64,000 nucleotides of DNA, taken from Thiothrix sp. UBA5583. GTDB taxonomy: Bacteria; Pseudomonadota; Gammaproteobacteria; Thiotrichales; Thiotrichaceae. Position 1 is the stretch's first letter; each line of letters begins with the position of its first letter. Location: the NCBI GenBank assembly GCA_002425225.1, contig DILV01000029.1:1-64000 (forward strand). The letters are read 5' to 3'. Position numbers and translations under genes: made by a program. Shown here in pieces: positions 43,836 to 51,286 of this stretch. Under the pieces are notes generated by a model, which saw only the letters and a program-made list of their open reading frames with translations, searched no databases and had not been told where the DNA came from.

Positions 43836-43869
43836 TTGGGAATTTATTCCCAAATTTGAAAAATGTCAA
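43836..43869 (-). promoter_or_regulatory. Promoter and palindromic operator of the first FCSD operon
   Basis: On the minus strand: TTGACA (-35), 17 bases, TAAATT (-10). The palindrome TTGGGAA-N4-TTCCCAA (43836-43853) covers the -10. The same arrangement, with one base different in the palindrome and the same spacing, lies at 50650-50683. The -10 is only 8 bases from ATG 43832, so the transcript would be leaderless or start at ATG 43823. Confidence 0.7.
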
Positions 43870-43884
43870 AGCCCTTTTGTCCGA

Positions 43885-45195
43885 TCAGAACAGCAGCGTA
43901 AAACTTAAGCCCTGCCCATCCTTGCCGACAGCTACTGTCATCTGCGCCTGATGAATCGCCGCAATCCGTTGCACAATCGACAGCCCCAGCCCGCTGCCGC
44001 TGGCAGATGTACCGAGAGCACGGTAGAAACGCCGGGAAATTTTCTCGCGCTCTTCCGCAGGCAAGCCGGGGCCATTGTCACTGACCCGCAGGAATGCCTT
44101 GCCCCCCTGCTTGCCGATTTCCACCTCCACCTGTGTACCGGCAGGCGTATAGCGGATGGCGTTATCCAGCAGGTTGCGCAACATCACCTGCAACAGTGCT
44201 GGCAAGCCGTTGACGGCAACATCCTCCCCTTCCAGCAACGCCAGCTCCACCCCGGCGGCAACAGCCGCAGGCGCAACCTCAGCGATTACCCCGGCAGCCA
44301 GTTTCTGCAAGGAACAGGTTTGCAAAACGGCAGTATCCACACTTTCCAGGCGTGCCAATGTCAGCAATTGCTCAATCAGATGGGTTGCGCGGTTGCAACC
44401 GGTCAGGGCATTGGTCAGGGCGCGGTTGCGTTCTGCCGCATCGTTTGCCCCTTGCGCTACCTGCAACTGAGCCTTGATCCCGGCAACCGGAGTACGCAAT
44501 TCGTGGGCGGCATCGGCAGTGAAACGGCGTTCGTTTTCGATCAGCTTGCCAATGCGGGCAAACAGGTGGTTGAGACGTTCAATCAGTGGAGTCACTTCAC
44601 GCGGAACAGCGACATCCAGCGGAGCAAGGTTGTCCGGCTGGCGGCTGGCAACCGCCTGGGTCAGCTTGACCAGCGGGCGCAGGCTGGCAGCGATCACCCA
44701 CCACAGCAGCCCTGCCAGTACCGGCAAGGCAGCCCACAACGGCAACAACAGATTACCGGTAATTTCCCGTGCCAGATCCGCCCGCATATCTGCCAGCTCA
44801 GCCACATGGATCAACAGATCCCCGGAGTTATCCCAAATGGTGAAAACCCGCCAGTGCTGACCTGCAATCTCGGCATCACTGAAGCCTGTACTGTTACCTC
44901 CTAACGGGACAGAAGGAGCGTTGCTGGAATGCAATTTCAGTTCTTCACCCTCTTCCCACACCTGAAAAGCAATATTGCTGGAATATTTGTGTAACAAAGG
45001 GGCGTGTTCGGTTTCCATATCGTCCAGCTCATGCGCAGACTGGGCAATCAGCAGGGTTGCAGCCTGCGCCAGATGTGCATCCAGCAACTCATCCAGTTCA
45101 TGCCGCGCATCACGATACGTGAAAGCTGCTGCTCCCAGCCATACCAAAGCCACCACACCCAGCACCAACAGTAGCAAGCGTTGCCGTAGGGACAT
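43885..45195 (-). CDS. Sensor histidine kinase (QseC/PmrB-like)
   Basis: 436 aa. TM1 (LLLLVLGVVALVWLGAAAFT), a periplasmic domain (about 30-150), TM2 (LLPLWAALPVLAGLLWWVIA), a HAMP-like linker, HisKA (FTADAAHELRTPVAGIKAQL) and HATPase (LLDNAIRYTPAGT, VSDNGPGLPAEERE, GSGLGLSIVQRIAAIHQA) follow. TGATG fuses its start to the response regulator stop. It closes the six-gene shp-dhc-cytochrome b operon and so probably senses a condition linked to those electron carriers. The signal is unknown. Confidence 0.92.
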   Translation of the reverse strand: MSLRQRLLLLVLGVVALVWLGAAAFTYRDARHELDELLDAHLAQAATLLIAQSAHELDDMETEHAPLLHKYSSNIAFQVWEEGEELKLHSSNAPSVPLGGNSTGFSDAEIAGQHWRVFTIWDNSGDLLIHVAELADMRADLAREITGNLLLPLWAALPVLAGLLWWVIAASLRPLVKLTQAVASRQPDNLAPLDVAVPREVTPLIERLNHLFARIGKLIENERRFTADAAHELRTPVAGIKAQLQVAQGANDAAERNRALTNALTGCNRATHLIEQLLTLARLESVDTAVLQTCSLQKLAAGVIAEVAPAAVAAGVELALLEGEDVAVNGLPALLQVMLRNLLDNAIRYTPAGTQVEVEIGKQGGKAFLRVSDNGPGLPAEEREKISRRFYRALGTSASGSGLGLSIVQRIAAIHQAQMTVAVGKDGQGLSFTLLF

Positions 45196-45866
45196 CAGTC
45201 ACCTGCCTTGTCACGCGGGATCAGGTAGCCAACACCACGGATGGTTTCAATCAGGCCGGGAAACAGCTTGCGGCGCAGGTGGTGGATATGGACTTCGACG
45301 GTATTGCTTTCCACTTCCTGCCCCCACGCATACAACTTGTCTTCGAGCTGGGCGCGGGATAGCACCCGGCCTGCATTCAGCATCAATGCCTGTAGCACGG
45401 TAAATTCGCGCCCCGCCAGATCGACCGGCCTGCCTTGCCAGGTAACGCTATGCCCGGCGGGGTCGAGTTCCACCTCGCCCACCCGCAGTACCGGATTGGC
45501 ATGACCGGTGGATCGGCGGATCAGCGCCCGCAGACGGGCTGCCAACTCCCCCAGGTCAAAAGGTTTGACAAGGTAATCATCTGCCCCCTGATCCAGCCCC
45601 CGGATACGGTCTTCCACCGTATCGCGGGCAGTGAGGATCAGCACCGGCAAGGAAGACTGGCGGCTACGCAGGTTTTGCAATACATCCAGCCCGGACAGGC
45701 GCGGCAAGCCCAGATCCAGCACAACCGCAGCGTAGGTTTCACCGCACAAGGCATGGTCAGCCTGCACACCGTCCTGCACCCAGTCAACCGCATAACCCGC
45801 CTGTTGCAACCCCGCCTGAAGCGCATCACCCAGCAGGGCATCATCTTCCACCACCAGTATCCGCAT
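45195..45866 (-). CDS. OmpR-family response regulator (QseB/PmrA-like)
   Basis: 223 aa. Receiver: ILVVEDDALLGDALQAGLQQ (D-D), AVVLDLGLPRLSGLDVL (phospho-Asp), LTARDTVEDRIRGLD, DYLVKPFDLGELAARL (Lys). The DNA-binding winged helix contains LAGREFTVLQALML and NTVEVHIHHLRRKLF, VGYLIP. The family binds direct repeats with an 11-bp period; such a repeat (TTTAAGG-N4-TTTAAGG) lies before shp, the first gene of this operon. It is partner of the kinase gene with which it overlaps by one base. Confidence 0.93.
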   Translation of the reverse strand: MRILVVEDDALLGDALQAGLQQAGYAVDWVQDGVQADHALCGETYAAVVLDLGLPRLSGLDVLQNLRSRQSSLPVLILTARDTVEDRIRGLDQGADDYLVKPFDLGELAARLRALIRRSTGHANPVLRVGEVELDPAGHSVTWQGRPVDLAGREFTVLQALMLNAGRVLSRAQLEDKLYAWGQEVESNTVEVHIHHLRRKLFPGLIETIRGVGYLIPRDKAGD

Positions 45867-45894
45867 ACACGCTTTAACTCCCTTTCTCCCTAAT

Positions 45895-46548
45895 TCATAC
45901 CGAATCTTTTTCAGGCAGATTTTTATTGCCGGTCACCATGGCTCGCACCAGGTTTTCACCGTGCAAGCGGCTGCTGACCACCACGCCCAGCACGTGCAGA
46001 AACACCAGCAACAAGGTCAGGTTGGTCGCAACTTCATGGGCTTCTTCCCAAAACTCTTCACCAGCCTCTTTTTCGCCTTGTGCCTTGCCCTCATGTTCCT
46101 CGTCTTCATCGCGGTCGGCATAAGCAGGAGAAACCAGTGAAGGCACGTCCATCTGTGCCAGTGGCCCGCGCCCTTCTTCCACCGCCAGCAATTTGATGCC
46201 GGTAAACCCGGTTGCCAATACGCCCAGCAACAGCAATACTACCATCCAGCCACCTGCCGGGTTATGCCCCAGATAGTGCTTGGGGTGGGTGGTTAGCAGG
46301 GAGCGTAAATACTCAATCACCGCTTGCGGTGAATAAATGAAATCACTGAAACGGGCATGTTGGGAGCCAATAAAACCCCACAGGATACGGAACAGGATCA
46401 GGCCAAACGCAATATAACCGCTAATTTCATGCACGCTTTCCCATTCTTCCGCACTAAGGTAAGCAACGGCGAATGAGGCCACCAGCGACCAGTGAAAAAT
46501 GCGTACCAGTGGATCCCAGACCCGCACTGTTTTACTTTGATTTTCCAT
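45895..46548 (-). CDS. Cytochrome b561-type membrane protein with acidic loop
   Basis: 217 aa from ATG 46548, 9 bases after GGAG; ATG 46554 is two codons longer. It is a four-helix di-heme b561 (Ni/Fe-hydrogenase b-type) protein: VWDPLVRIFHWSLVASFAVA (heme His), HEISGYIAFGLILFRILWGF, HNPAGGWMVVLLLLGVLATG, HEVATNLTLLLVFLHVLGVV. An insertion before the last helix is very acidic (DRDEDEEHEGKAQGEKEAGE). It would take quinol electrons to the periplasmic DHC/SHP cytochromes. It is second of two tandem b561 genes; the other lacks the insertion. Confidence 0.88.
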   Translation of the reverse strand: MENQSKTVRVWDPLVRIFHWSLVASFAVAYLSAEEWESVHEISGYIAFGLILFRILWGFIGSQHARFSDFIYSPQAVIEYLRSLLTTHPKHYLGHNPAGGWMVVLLLLGVLATGFTGIKLLAVEEGRGPLAQMDVPSLVSPAYADRDEDEEHEGKAQGEKEAGEEFWEEAHEVATNLTLLLVFLHVLGVVVSSRLHGENLVRAMVTGNKNLPEKDSV

Positions 46549-46564
46549 AAACATTCTCTCCGTC

Positions 46565-47188
46565 TTAAAAGGTTAAACCGCCCAGATAAACCAGCAGGAA
46601 CACAGCAACCACTCCCAACATCCCCAGCCCCAAACCTGCATAAGGGCGGGCAATGCCTTGGTCAGCATGGGCAGTCTTGTAACCCGTCACCATTGAACGT
46701 GGCAGGTTTTCCTTGTGCAATACACTGCTGACGACCACCCCGGCAATGTGTACCAACACCACCAGCAACATCAGGTTGGCGGCAATTTCATGCAACTCTT
46801 CCCACCAATCTTCATCACCCAGCTCCCAATACAGACCCAGACCGCTAACACTGATCAGCAAACCCAGCAACAGTAACAGGAAAATCGCCACCCCACCCGC
46901 CGGGTTATGCCCGACATGATGCTGTGGCTGCTGGCTGAACAGGGAACGCACATACGTCACCACTGCTGACGGTGCATACAGAAACGAGCTGAAGCGGGCG
47001 TAAGCCGTGCCTGCAAATCCCCAAACCAGCCGGAACAGCAGCAGGCCAAACATCAGGTAGCCCAGCGCCACATGAATGTCGCGGTAACGCTCGGATTCCG
47101 CCGTCAGGTAGGCTCCCGCAAACGACACCGCCAATAGCCAGTGGAACACCCGTGTGGGCACATCCCACACCAGCACACGTTGCAACAT
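46565..47188 (-). CDS. Cytochrome b561-type membrane protein
   Basis: 207 aa. Same fold as its neighbour: VLVWDVPTRVFHWLLAVSFA, DIHVALGYLMFGLLLFRLVW, VGHNPAGGVAIFLLLLLGLL, HEIAANLMLLVVLVHIAGVV, plus an extra C-terminal membrane helix (GLGMLGVVAVFLLVYLGGL). It is probably the quinol-oxidising membrane partner of the diheme cytochrome encoded 12 bases upstream, as in known shp-dhc-cyt b clusters. Confidence 0.9.
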   Translation of the reverse strand: MLQRVLVWDVPTRVFHWLLAVSFAGAYLTAESERYRDIHVALGYLMFGLLLFRLVWGFAGTAYARFSSFLYAPSAVVTYVRSLFSQQPQHHVGHNPAGGVAIFLLLLLGLLISVSGLGLYWELGDEDWWEELHEIAANLMLLVVLVHIAGVVVSSVLHKENLPRSMVTGYKTAHADQGIARPYAGLGLGMLGVVAVFLLVYLGGLTF

Positions 47189-47200
47189 GACCTGATCTCC

Positions 47201-47749
47201 TTATTTCGGGATACGGATATTGTCTTCCTCAAAATCACCCTTGTCTGCTGCGGTATGGCAAGCCATGCAGTTGGAAGCACTCTTGATGGCATCCCGCTTC
47301 CACACCGCCGGGGAAATTTCATCGTGCTCATGCTTGAACCAGCCGGTTTCAGTGATGCGCAACACGGGCTTGCCCGCCGCAGACTTGCGTTCCGACGCTG
47401 CATTCTGCTCCAGGAACGGCAGGATTTCGGCAATGGTAGCGGCATCCAGACTCGCGTCAGTATCGAAATGCTTGTCCAGCGTGCCCATCATTTCCCGCCA
47501 GGAAGAAGCGGGCAGCAGGTTAGGCGGGTAGGCAATATGGCAGGAACTACATTCTGCCTGAAAGGTAGCGTTGGTCGCAGTGAAACGCTTACCCTCACCC
47601 CGCTCATGCCCCCTGCCCTCGTGTTTCTCACCACGTTCACCGCGCTCATGCCTGTCATCATCGCCAAAGGCTTGCATGGCACCGAAACCGGAGAGCAGTG
47701 CGACCACCAGACTGATGGCAACGGCGAATTTTTTGCTGTTGAATAACAT
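47201..47749 (-). CDS. Diheme cytochrome c (DHC family)
   Basis: 182 aa. A signal peptide (cut near QAFG) is followed by a His/Arg/Glu-rich linker (DDDRHERGERGEKHEGRGHE), then two heme sites: AECSSCHIAYPPNLLPASSW and NCMACHTAADKGDFEEDNIR. PNLLPASSWREMMGTLDKHF is the DHC family core. In Rhodobacter and Shewanella DHC reduces the oxygen-binding cytochrome SHP; the shp gene is 10 bases upstream. The charged linker is unusual and may bind metal or tether the protein. Confidence 0.9.
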   Translation of the reverse strand: MLFNSKKFAVAISLVVALLSGFGAMQAFGDDDRHERGERGEKHEGRGHERGEGKRFTATNATFQAECSSCHIAYPPNLLPASSWREMMGTLDKHFDTDASLDAATIAEILPFLEQNAASERKSAAGKPVLRITETGWFKHEHDEISPAVWKRDAIKSASNCMACHTAADKGDFEEDNIRIPK

Positions 47750-47759
47750 GCTCAGTCCC

Positions 47760-48173
47760 TCACTTGATAGTCAGCAGATAAGTCAGCACATCGCCTTTTT
47801 CCAGCGCAGTGCACTCACGATCCAGCACATCACCGCAATTGCGCTTGAACCACTTTTCCACTTTTTTCGGGTCGGTGAAACGCTCGGCATTGGCAGAAGG
47901 TGCCAGTGCCTCAATCGGCTTGTCGGTTTTGGCGTGTTTGCCTGCACCAGCAGGATTCTGGGTATGGCAGGAAGCGCAGCTCCAGTCGTTACCGTGGGTA
48001 TTCTTGAAAAACAGCTCGCCACGGGTAGCGTCAAACGCGCTGAAAGCCGGGTCGGCACTTTTGGCTTGCGTGGTGTAACCATCCAGAATTTCCTGAGGCG
48101 TTTCAGCAAAGGCCGGAGCCGCCAACAACAGGGTACAGGCGGATAACGCCAGCCAGTATTTATCTAACAACAT
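47760..48173 (-). CDS. shp: SHP-type monoheme cytochrome c (DUF1924)
   Basis: 137 aa. A signal peptide (MLLDKYWLALSACTLLLAAP, cut after AFA) leads to TPQEILDGYTTQAKSADPAF, RGELFFKNTHGNDWSCASCH (CxxCH), KPIEALAPSANAERFTDPKK and a conserved NCGDVLDRECTALEKGDVLT with two further cysteines. This is the SHP/DUF1924 family, class I cytochromes with an Asn ligand that is displaced by oxygen or NO. It is first gene of an operon with dhc, two cytochrome b561 genes and a two-component system, behind a direct-repeat operator. Its physiological role is not settled for the family. Confidence 0.9.
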   Translation of the reverse strand: MLLDKYWLALSACTLLLAAPAFAETPQEILDGYTTQAKSADPAFSAFDATRGELFFKNTHGNDWSCASCHTQNPAGAGKHAKTDKPIEALAPSANAERFTDPKKVEKWFKRNCGDVLDRECTALEKGDVLTYLLTIK

Positions 48174-48225
48174 GACAATCTCCTATCAGGTTTAGTTTAA
48201 TCACAGGATCATGCTGCGCCATCAG

Positions 48226-48243
48226 CCTTAAATGATCCTTAAA
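48226..48243 (-). promoter_or_regulatory. Direct-repeat operator before shp (QseB/PmrA-box-like)
   Basis: On the minus strand TTTAAGG-ATCA-TTTAAGG is a perfect 7-bp direct repeat with 11-bp period; on the other strand it reads CTTAA-N6-CTTAA, the PmrA/QseB box layout. It lies 53 bases before the shp start. The operon encodes an OmpR-type regulator, so autoregulation is likely. Confidence 0.65.
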
Positions 48244-48247
48244 GCAG

Positions 48248-48273
48248 AAAAAAAGCCACTGCGGACAGTGGCT
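48248..48273 (-). terminator. Terminator of the second FCSD operon
   Basis: The 8-bp stem AGCCACTG/CAGTGGCT with a 4-base loop, followed by T7 on the minus strand, lies 27 bases after the fccB stop at 48300. It separates this operon from the shp operon. Confidence 0.88.
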
Positions 48274-48299
48274 CAGCACTTGCCGAAGAGAAGCAACTT

Positions 48300-49550
48300 T
48301 TAGGCAAACGTGTCGGCAAACAGGTTATTTGCCCAGTCAAACATCCGTTGATAGTTTTGGCGGCTGGGTGCGGAGGCTTCACCACTGGATTCCGGCACAA
48401 TTTTCATCGTCCGGCTAACCGTATCGTAAGCAAAAGCCGCCGTCAGCCAGGAAGCTGTTGTCGCAGAAATGGGGCTATAACAAGCAGAATTGGTGACAGG
48501 TGCAGCAAACGGCGGGTTGCCCCCCAATAAACGCAAAATCGCATCGGCACACACCTTGGCTTCAGCATTGGCAATATGCCCGGCTTTGGGCTGCCCGGTT
48601 CCCTGCGAATCACCGATAACGTGGATATTTGCCACCGCCGTTGATTCATAGCTCAACGGGTTGACACCCGCCCAATGCCCACCAACATTTGCCAACCCTG
48701 TGGAGTGGATTATTTCACCCGCACTTTGTGGCGGAATTACATTCAGCACATCAGCGGTGTAGTCTCCCAGACTGGTATGGGCAATTTTCCGGGCAGAATC
48801 CACCGCAGTCAGCACTGCATTCGGTACGTAATTCACTATCCCGGCATATGTCACGGTGAAGGCATGGTTGAAGGTTTCCCGTTCCGCCACGATGTCAGCA
48901 TTTGCATCCAGCACCGTCACCGTCGCGCCGGGTTTGTTGCGTTTGAGGTAATCTGCTACCACACATGCCCGCTCATACGGCCCTGGCGGGCAACGATACG
49001 GCTTGGCAGGAATAGTCATGACAAACTTGCCATTGTTCGGCATTGCCGCCAATTGTTGTTGCAGCAACGTGGTTTGCACACCCGCCTTCCATGCATGGGG
49101 AATCACGTTGCTATCCAGCCCTGTTACCGGCAGGAATTGCACCCCTGGCGCGATAATCAAGCGGTCATAAGCAAGCGTAGTGCCACCACGCAAGCTCACG
49201 GTTTGATTATTGCCATCGACACCGTTTACCCAGTCGTTGATGACGCGGATACCGTATTTCTGCGCCAGCACATTGTAATTAAAAGTAATCTGGCTCATGT
49301 TCATCTGGTTGTTCAGCACCAGATTACTGAGGATGCATGAATTGTAATTGGCATTCGCCTCGATCAACGTCACATCAACGGCGGTTGACCAATGCCGCAA
49401 ATATTTCGCAGCCGTAGCCCCAGCAAAACCACCTCCGATCACAATCACATGTGGACGGGTCGTGGCTGCGGTCACAATCGCAGGGAACCCGGTGGCAAGG
49501 GTTGCCAAACCAAGGCTTTTCAAAAATTGACGGCGGGTTGTTGGGTTCAT
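48300..49550 (-). CDS. fccB: Flavocytochrome c sulfide dehydrogenase, flavoprotein subunit (second copy)
   Basis: 416 aa from ATG 49550; six more residues to 49568 are possible, but the twin-arginine signal begins MNPTTRRQFLKSLGLATLAT. FAD fold: VIVIGGGFAGATAAKYLRHW, LIIAPGVQFLPV; cysteines in YRCPPGPYERACVVADYLKR; C-terminus VIGDSQGTGQPKAGHIANAE and SACYSPISATTASWLTAAF. It is clearly paralogous to the first copy but diverged, and its partner is the unusual lipoprotein-cytochrome encoded 57 bases upstream. It probably oxidises sulfide with a different affinity or at a different place. Confidence 0.92.
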   Translation of the reverse strand: MNPTTRRQFLKSLGLATLATGFPAIVTAATTRPHVIVIGGGFAGATAAKYLRHWSTAVDVTLIEANANYNSCILSNLVLNNQMNMSQITFNYNVLAQKYGIRVINDWVNGVDGNNQTVSLRGGTTLAYDRLIIAPGVQFLPVTGLDSNVIPHAWKAGVQTTLLQQQLAAMPNNGKFVMTIPAKPYRCPPGPYERACVVADYLKRNKPGATVTVLDANADIVAERETFNHAFTVTYAGIVNYVPNAVLTAVDSARKIAHTSLGDYTADVLNVIPPQSAGEIIHSTGLANVGGHWAGVNPLSYESTAVANIHVIGDSQGTGQPKAGHIANAEAKVCADAILRLLGGNPPFAAPVTNSACYSPISATTASWLTAAFAYDTVSRTMKIVPESSGEASAPSRQNYQRMFDWANNLFADTFA

Positions 49551-49607
49551 GGTAACTGCTCCAGGCAAAAATGAGGTAAACGTAGAAGTGAAATAAAAGA
49601 TGAAAAA

Positions 49608-50618
49608 TCAATCATCATCGCCATCATGACCACCTCCTGCCACACCGCCGTATTTGTTCGCAAAGTAAGCGGCAATCGCGTCAATTTCACTCTCGGTATA
49701 ACCTTTGGCCTGATGATGCATAATATCGTTCAGATTGGTGCTGTATTTCATCTCTCGCATCTCGCTGGCAATTTCACCCGCTTCACCAGCCAGACCTTCA
49801 ATCCGGCTTACTGAACGCCCTTCCGTTCCGTGGCACTGGAAGCATTGGGCAGCCAGCAACCGTCCTCCATCCGGCACAATAACGCTGCTGTTACCGCCAC
49901 CAATCTGAGTGGAATCACCGTCATAGTGACCGTCATTGTCATCATCCGAATCTTCATCATCACCAGTACCATCATAGTCACTATCAAAATCGTTATCTGC
50001 TAGGTCTGGTATTCCATCACCATCATCATCGTCATCATGGCGATTAGGTACACGATCCCCGTCATCATCCTCATAGGTGTCGATAATGCCATCACGGTCA
50101 ACATCCATAGGATCAGCAAAAGCCGTATCCACCCCCACATCGCTCGCCGATAATGAAATATCAACAGCTAATGCACTGTCTTCCACGCCATCCTGATTAG
50201 CATCGGCACGCATGGCAGAACGGTTTGTTTTCAGATCAATATACCCCAGACTGACTGCGCTACCTGTGCTGGTGAAAGCAATACTACCCGCGCCATTTTT
50301 CGTCAACCGGATAGGTGTCACCACCCGGTTGGCAAAATCGTTTTCATTGGTCGTCATCACCAGACGGCATTTCACATTACGTGGCAAATTGAGTGTAAAG
50401 GGGTGCTGGGCTGTCCCGTTATGTTCAGACTGTGTACTGTAAATTTGCCCATTTGAGCAAAATGCTTCAATCAACGTTCCTGGCACACTCCCGCTGATGC
50501 TGTAGGTCATGGCTGTCACCGCATTTTCACCACTACTGGTTGATGCCCCACCACCACCACAAGCCACCAACATGCCACCCAGCATGGATGCAAGGGCAAG
50601 CCTTATTTTGATGTTCAT
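49608..50618 (-). CDS. Asp-rich lipoprotein fused to FccA-like cytochrome c
   Basis: 336 aa, AAGGAG before ATG. Three parts: a lipoprotein signal (lipobox LVAC, C20) with a beta domain (about 35-150); an aspartate-rich thrombospondin-3-like calcium region (about 145-235: MDVDRDGIIDTYEDDDGDRV and RHDDDDDGDGIPDLADNDFD); and a C-terminal class I cytochrome (about 249-325) with AAQCFQCHGTEGRSVSRIEG (C259, C262, H263) and DIMHHQAKGYTESEIDAIAA. The last part matches the first-copy FccA. It is thus probably the electron acceptor of the adjacent second FccB, held on a membrane by lipid and a calcium-stiffened stalk. I know no described FccA with this build. Confidence 0.88.
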   Translation of the reverse strand: MNIKIRLALASMLGGMLVACGGGGASTSSGENAVTAMTYSISGSVPGTLIEAFCSNGQIYSTQSEHNGTAQHPFTLNLPRNVKCRLVMTTNENDFANRVVTPIRLTKNGAGSIAFTSTGSAVSLGYIDLKTNRSAMRADANQDGVEDSALAVDISLSASDVGVDTAFADPMDVDRDGIIDTYEDDDGDRVPNRHDDDDDGDGIPDLADNDFDSDYDGTGDDEDSDDDNDGHYDGDSTQIGGGNSSVIVPDGGRLLAAQCFQCHGTEGRSVSRIEGLAGEAGEIASEMREMKYSTNLNDIMHHQAKGYTESEIDAIAAYFANKYGGVAGGGHDGDDD

Positions 50619-50649
50619 GAAAAGACTCCTTCTGTTACTGCTCGAATGA

Positions 50650-50683
50650 TTGGGAAATTATTCCCAAATTTATCCATTGTCAA
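50650..50683 (-). promoter_or_regulatory. Promoter and palindromic operator of the second FCSD operon
   Basis: On the minus strand: TTGACA (-35), 17 bases, TAATTT (-10), with the palindrome TTGGGAA-N4-TTCCCAA (50650-50667) across the -10. Same spacing and same palindrome arms as at 43836-43869, and TGTCAAAGC is shared too. It lies in the 123-base gap to the divergent LuxR-type gene. Confidence 0.72.
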
Positions 50684-50741
50684 AGCGGCATTAGTGCTAA
50701 AATCCCCGCATTAGACATATGCCCAATAAAGGAACACGCTC

Positions 50742-51245
50742 ATGCACCACAGTAAGGAAACCTTTTTCATCGCATTGCTGGTCATCGTTACCCTGCTCAA
50801 CGTTTACGATTTCTACAACGACTATCAGGAAAGCGAGCACAGCCGTATTCATCTGCTGGTAGAAGCCCTGATTATTCTGGTATCGGTAGTCGGCATTAGC
50901 GTCCTGATGCACGAACTTTGGCAACGGCAACAGGAAACAGAAAACCTGCGCAAACAACTGAGCATCACCCGCGCCGACCTGAATGAAACCAACAGCAAAC
51001 TGCGTCAGGCCAGCCGCCAGTACAGCGAAGTGATCCAAGAACAATTAGGCAAGTGGGAGCTAACCCCCAGTGAGCAGGAGGTCGCCTTGTTACTGCTGAA
51101 GGGGTTGAGTTTTGAGGAAATTGCCGGTGTGCGTGACACCAAGGAAAAAACGGTGCGACAGCAGGCAACTGCCATCTACCGCAAATCCGGTTTGAATGGA
51201 CGGCATGAATTTGCCGCTTGGTTCTTTGAAGATTTTCTGCAATAA
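50742..51245 (+). CDS. Membrane-anchored LuxR-type HTH regulator
   Basis: 167 aa. Two N-terminal membrane helices (FFIALLVIVTLLNVYDFY; LLVEALIILVSVVGISVLM) are followed by a coiled coil (about 65-100, RQQETENLRKQLSITRADLN) and a C-terminal LuxR/GerE HTH: LTPSEQEVALLLLKGLSFEE, IAGVRDTKEKTVRQQATAIY, RKSGLNGRHEF. There is no receiver or autoinducer domain. It is divergent from the second FCSD operon, whose operator is about 60-90 bases from its start, so it is a candidate regulator of both FCSD operons. The signal might come from the membrane or redox state. Most LuxR proteins are soluble, so the topology is uncommon. Confidence 0.82.
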   Translation: MHHSKETFFIALLVIVTLLNVYDFYNDYQESEHSRIHLLVEALIILVSVVGISVLMHELWQRQQETENLRKQLSITRADLNETNSKLRQASRQYSEVIQEQLGKWELTPSEQEVALLLLKGLSFEEIAGVRDTKEKTVRQQATAIYRKSGLNGRHEFAAWFFEDFLQ

Positions 51246-51286
51246 GCACGGTTCAGTTAACTACTTTTTCCTGACGGATTTCCCCC

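Noticed and set aside
48205..48239. AGGATCAT/ATGATCCT inverted repeat before shp
   Set aside because: The arms are 19 bases apart and one overlaps the direct repeat that better fits the adjacent OmpR-type regulator, so it was not listed separately.
49910..50130. Simple-sequence-like CATCAT/GTCATCA run
   Set aside because: It is the codon pattern of the Asp-rich stalk of the lipoprotein-cytochrome (GAT/GAC codons), not a microsatellite or CRISPR array.
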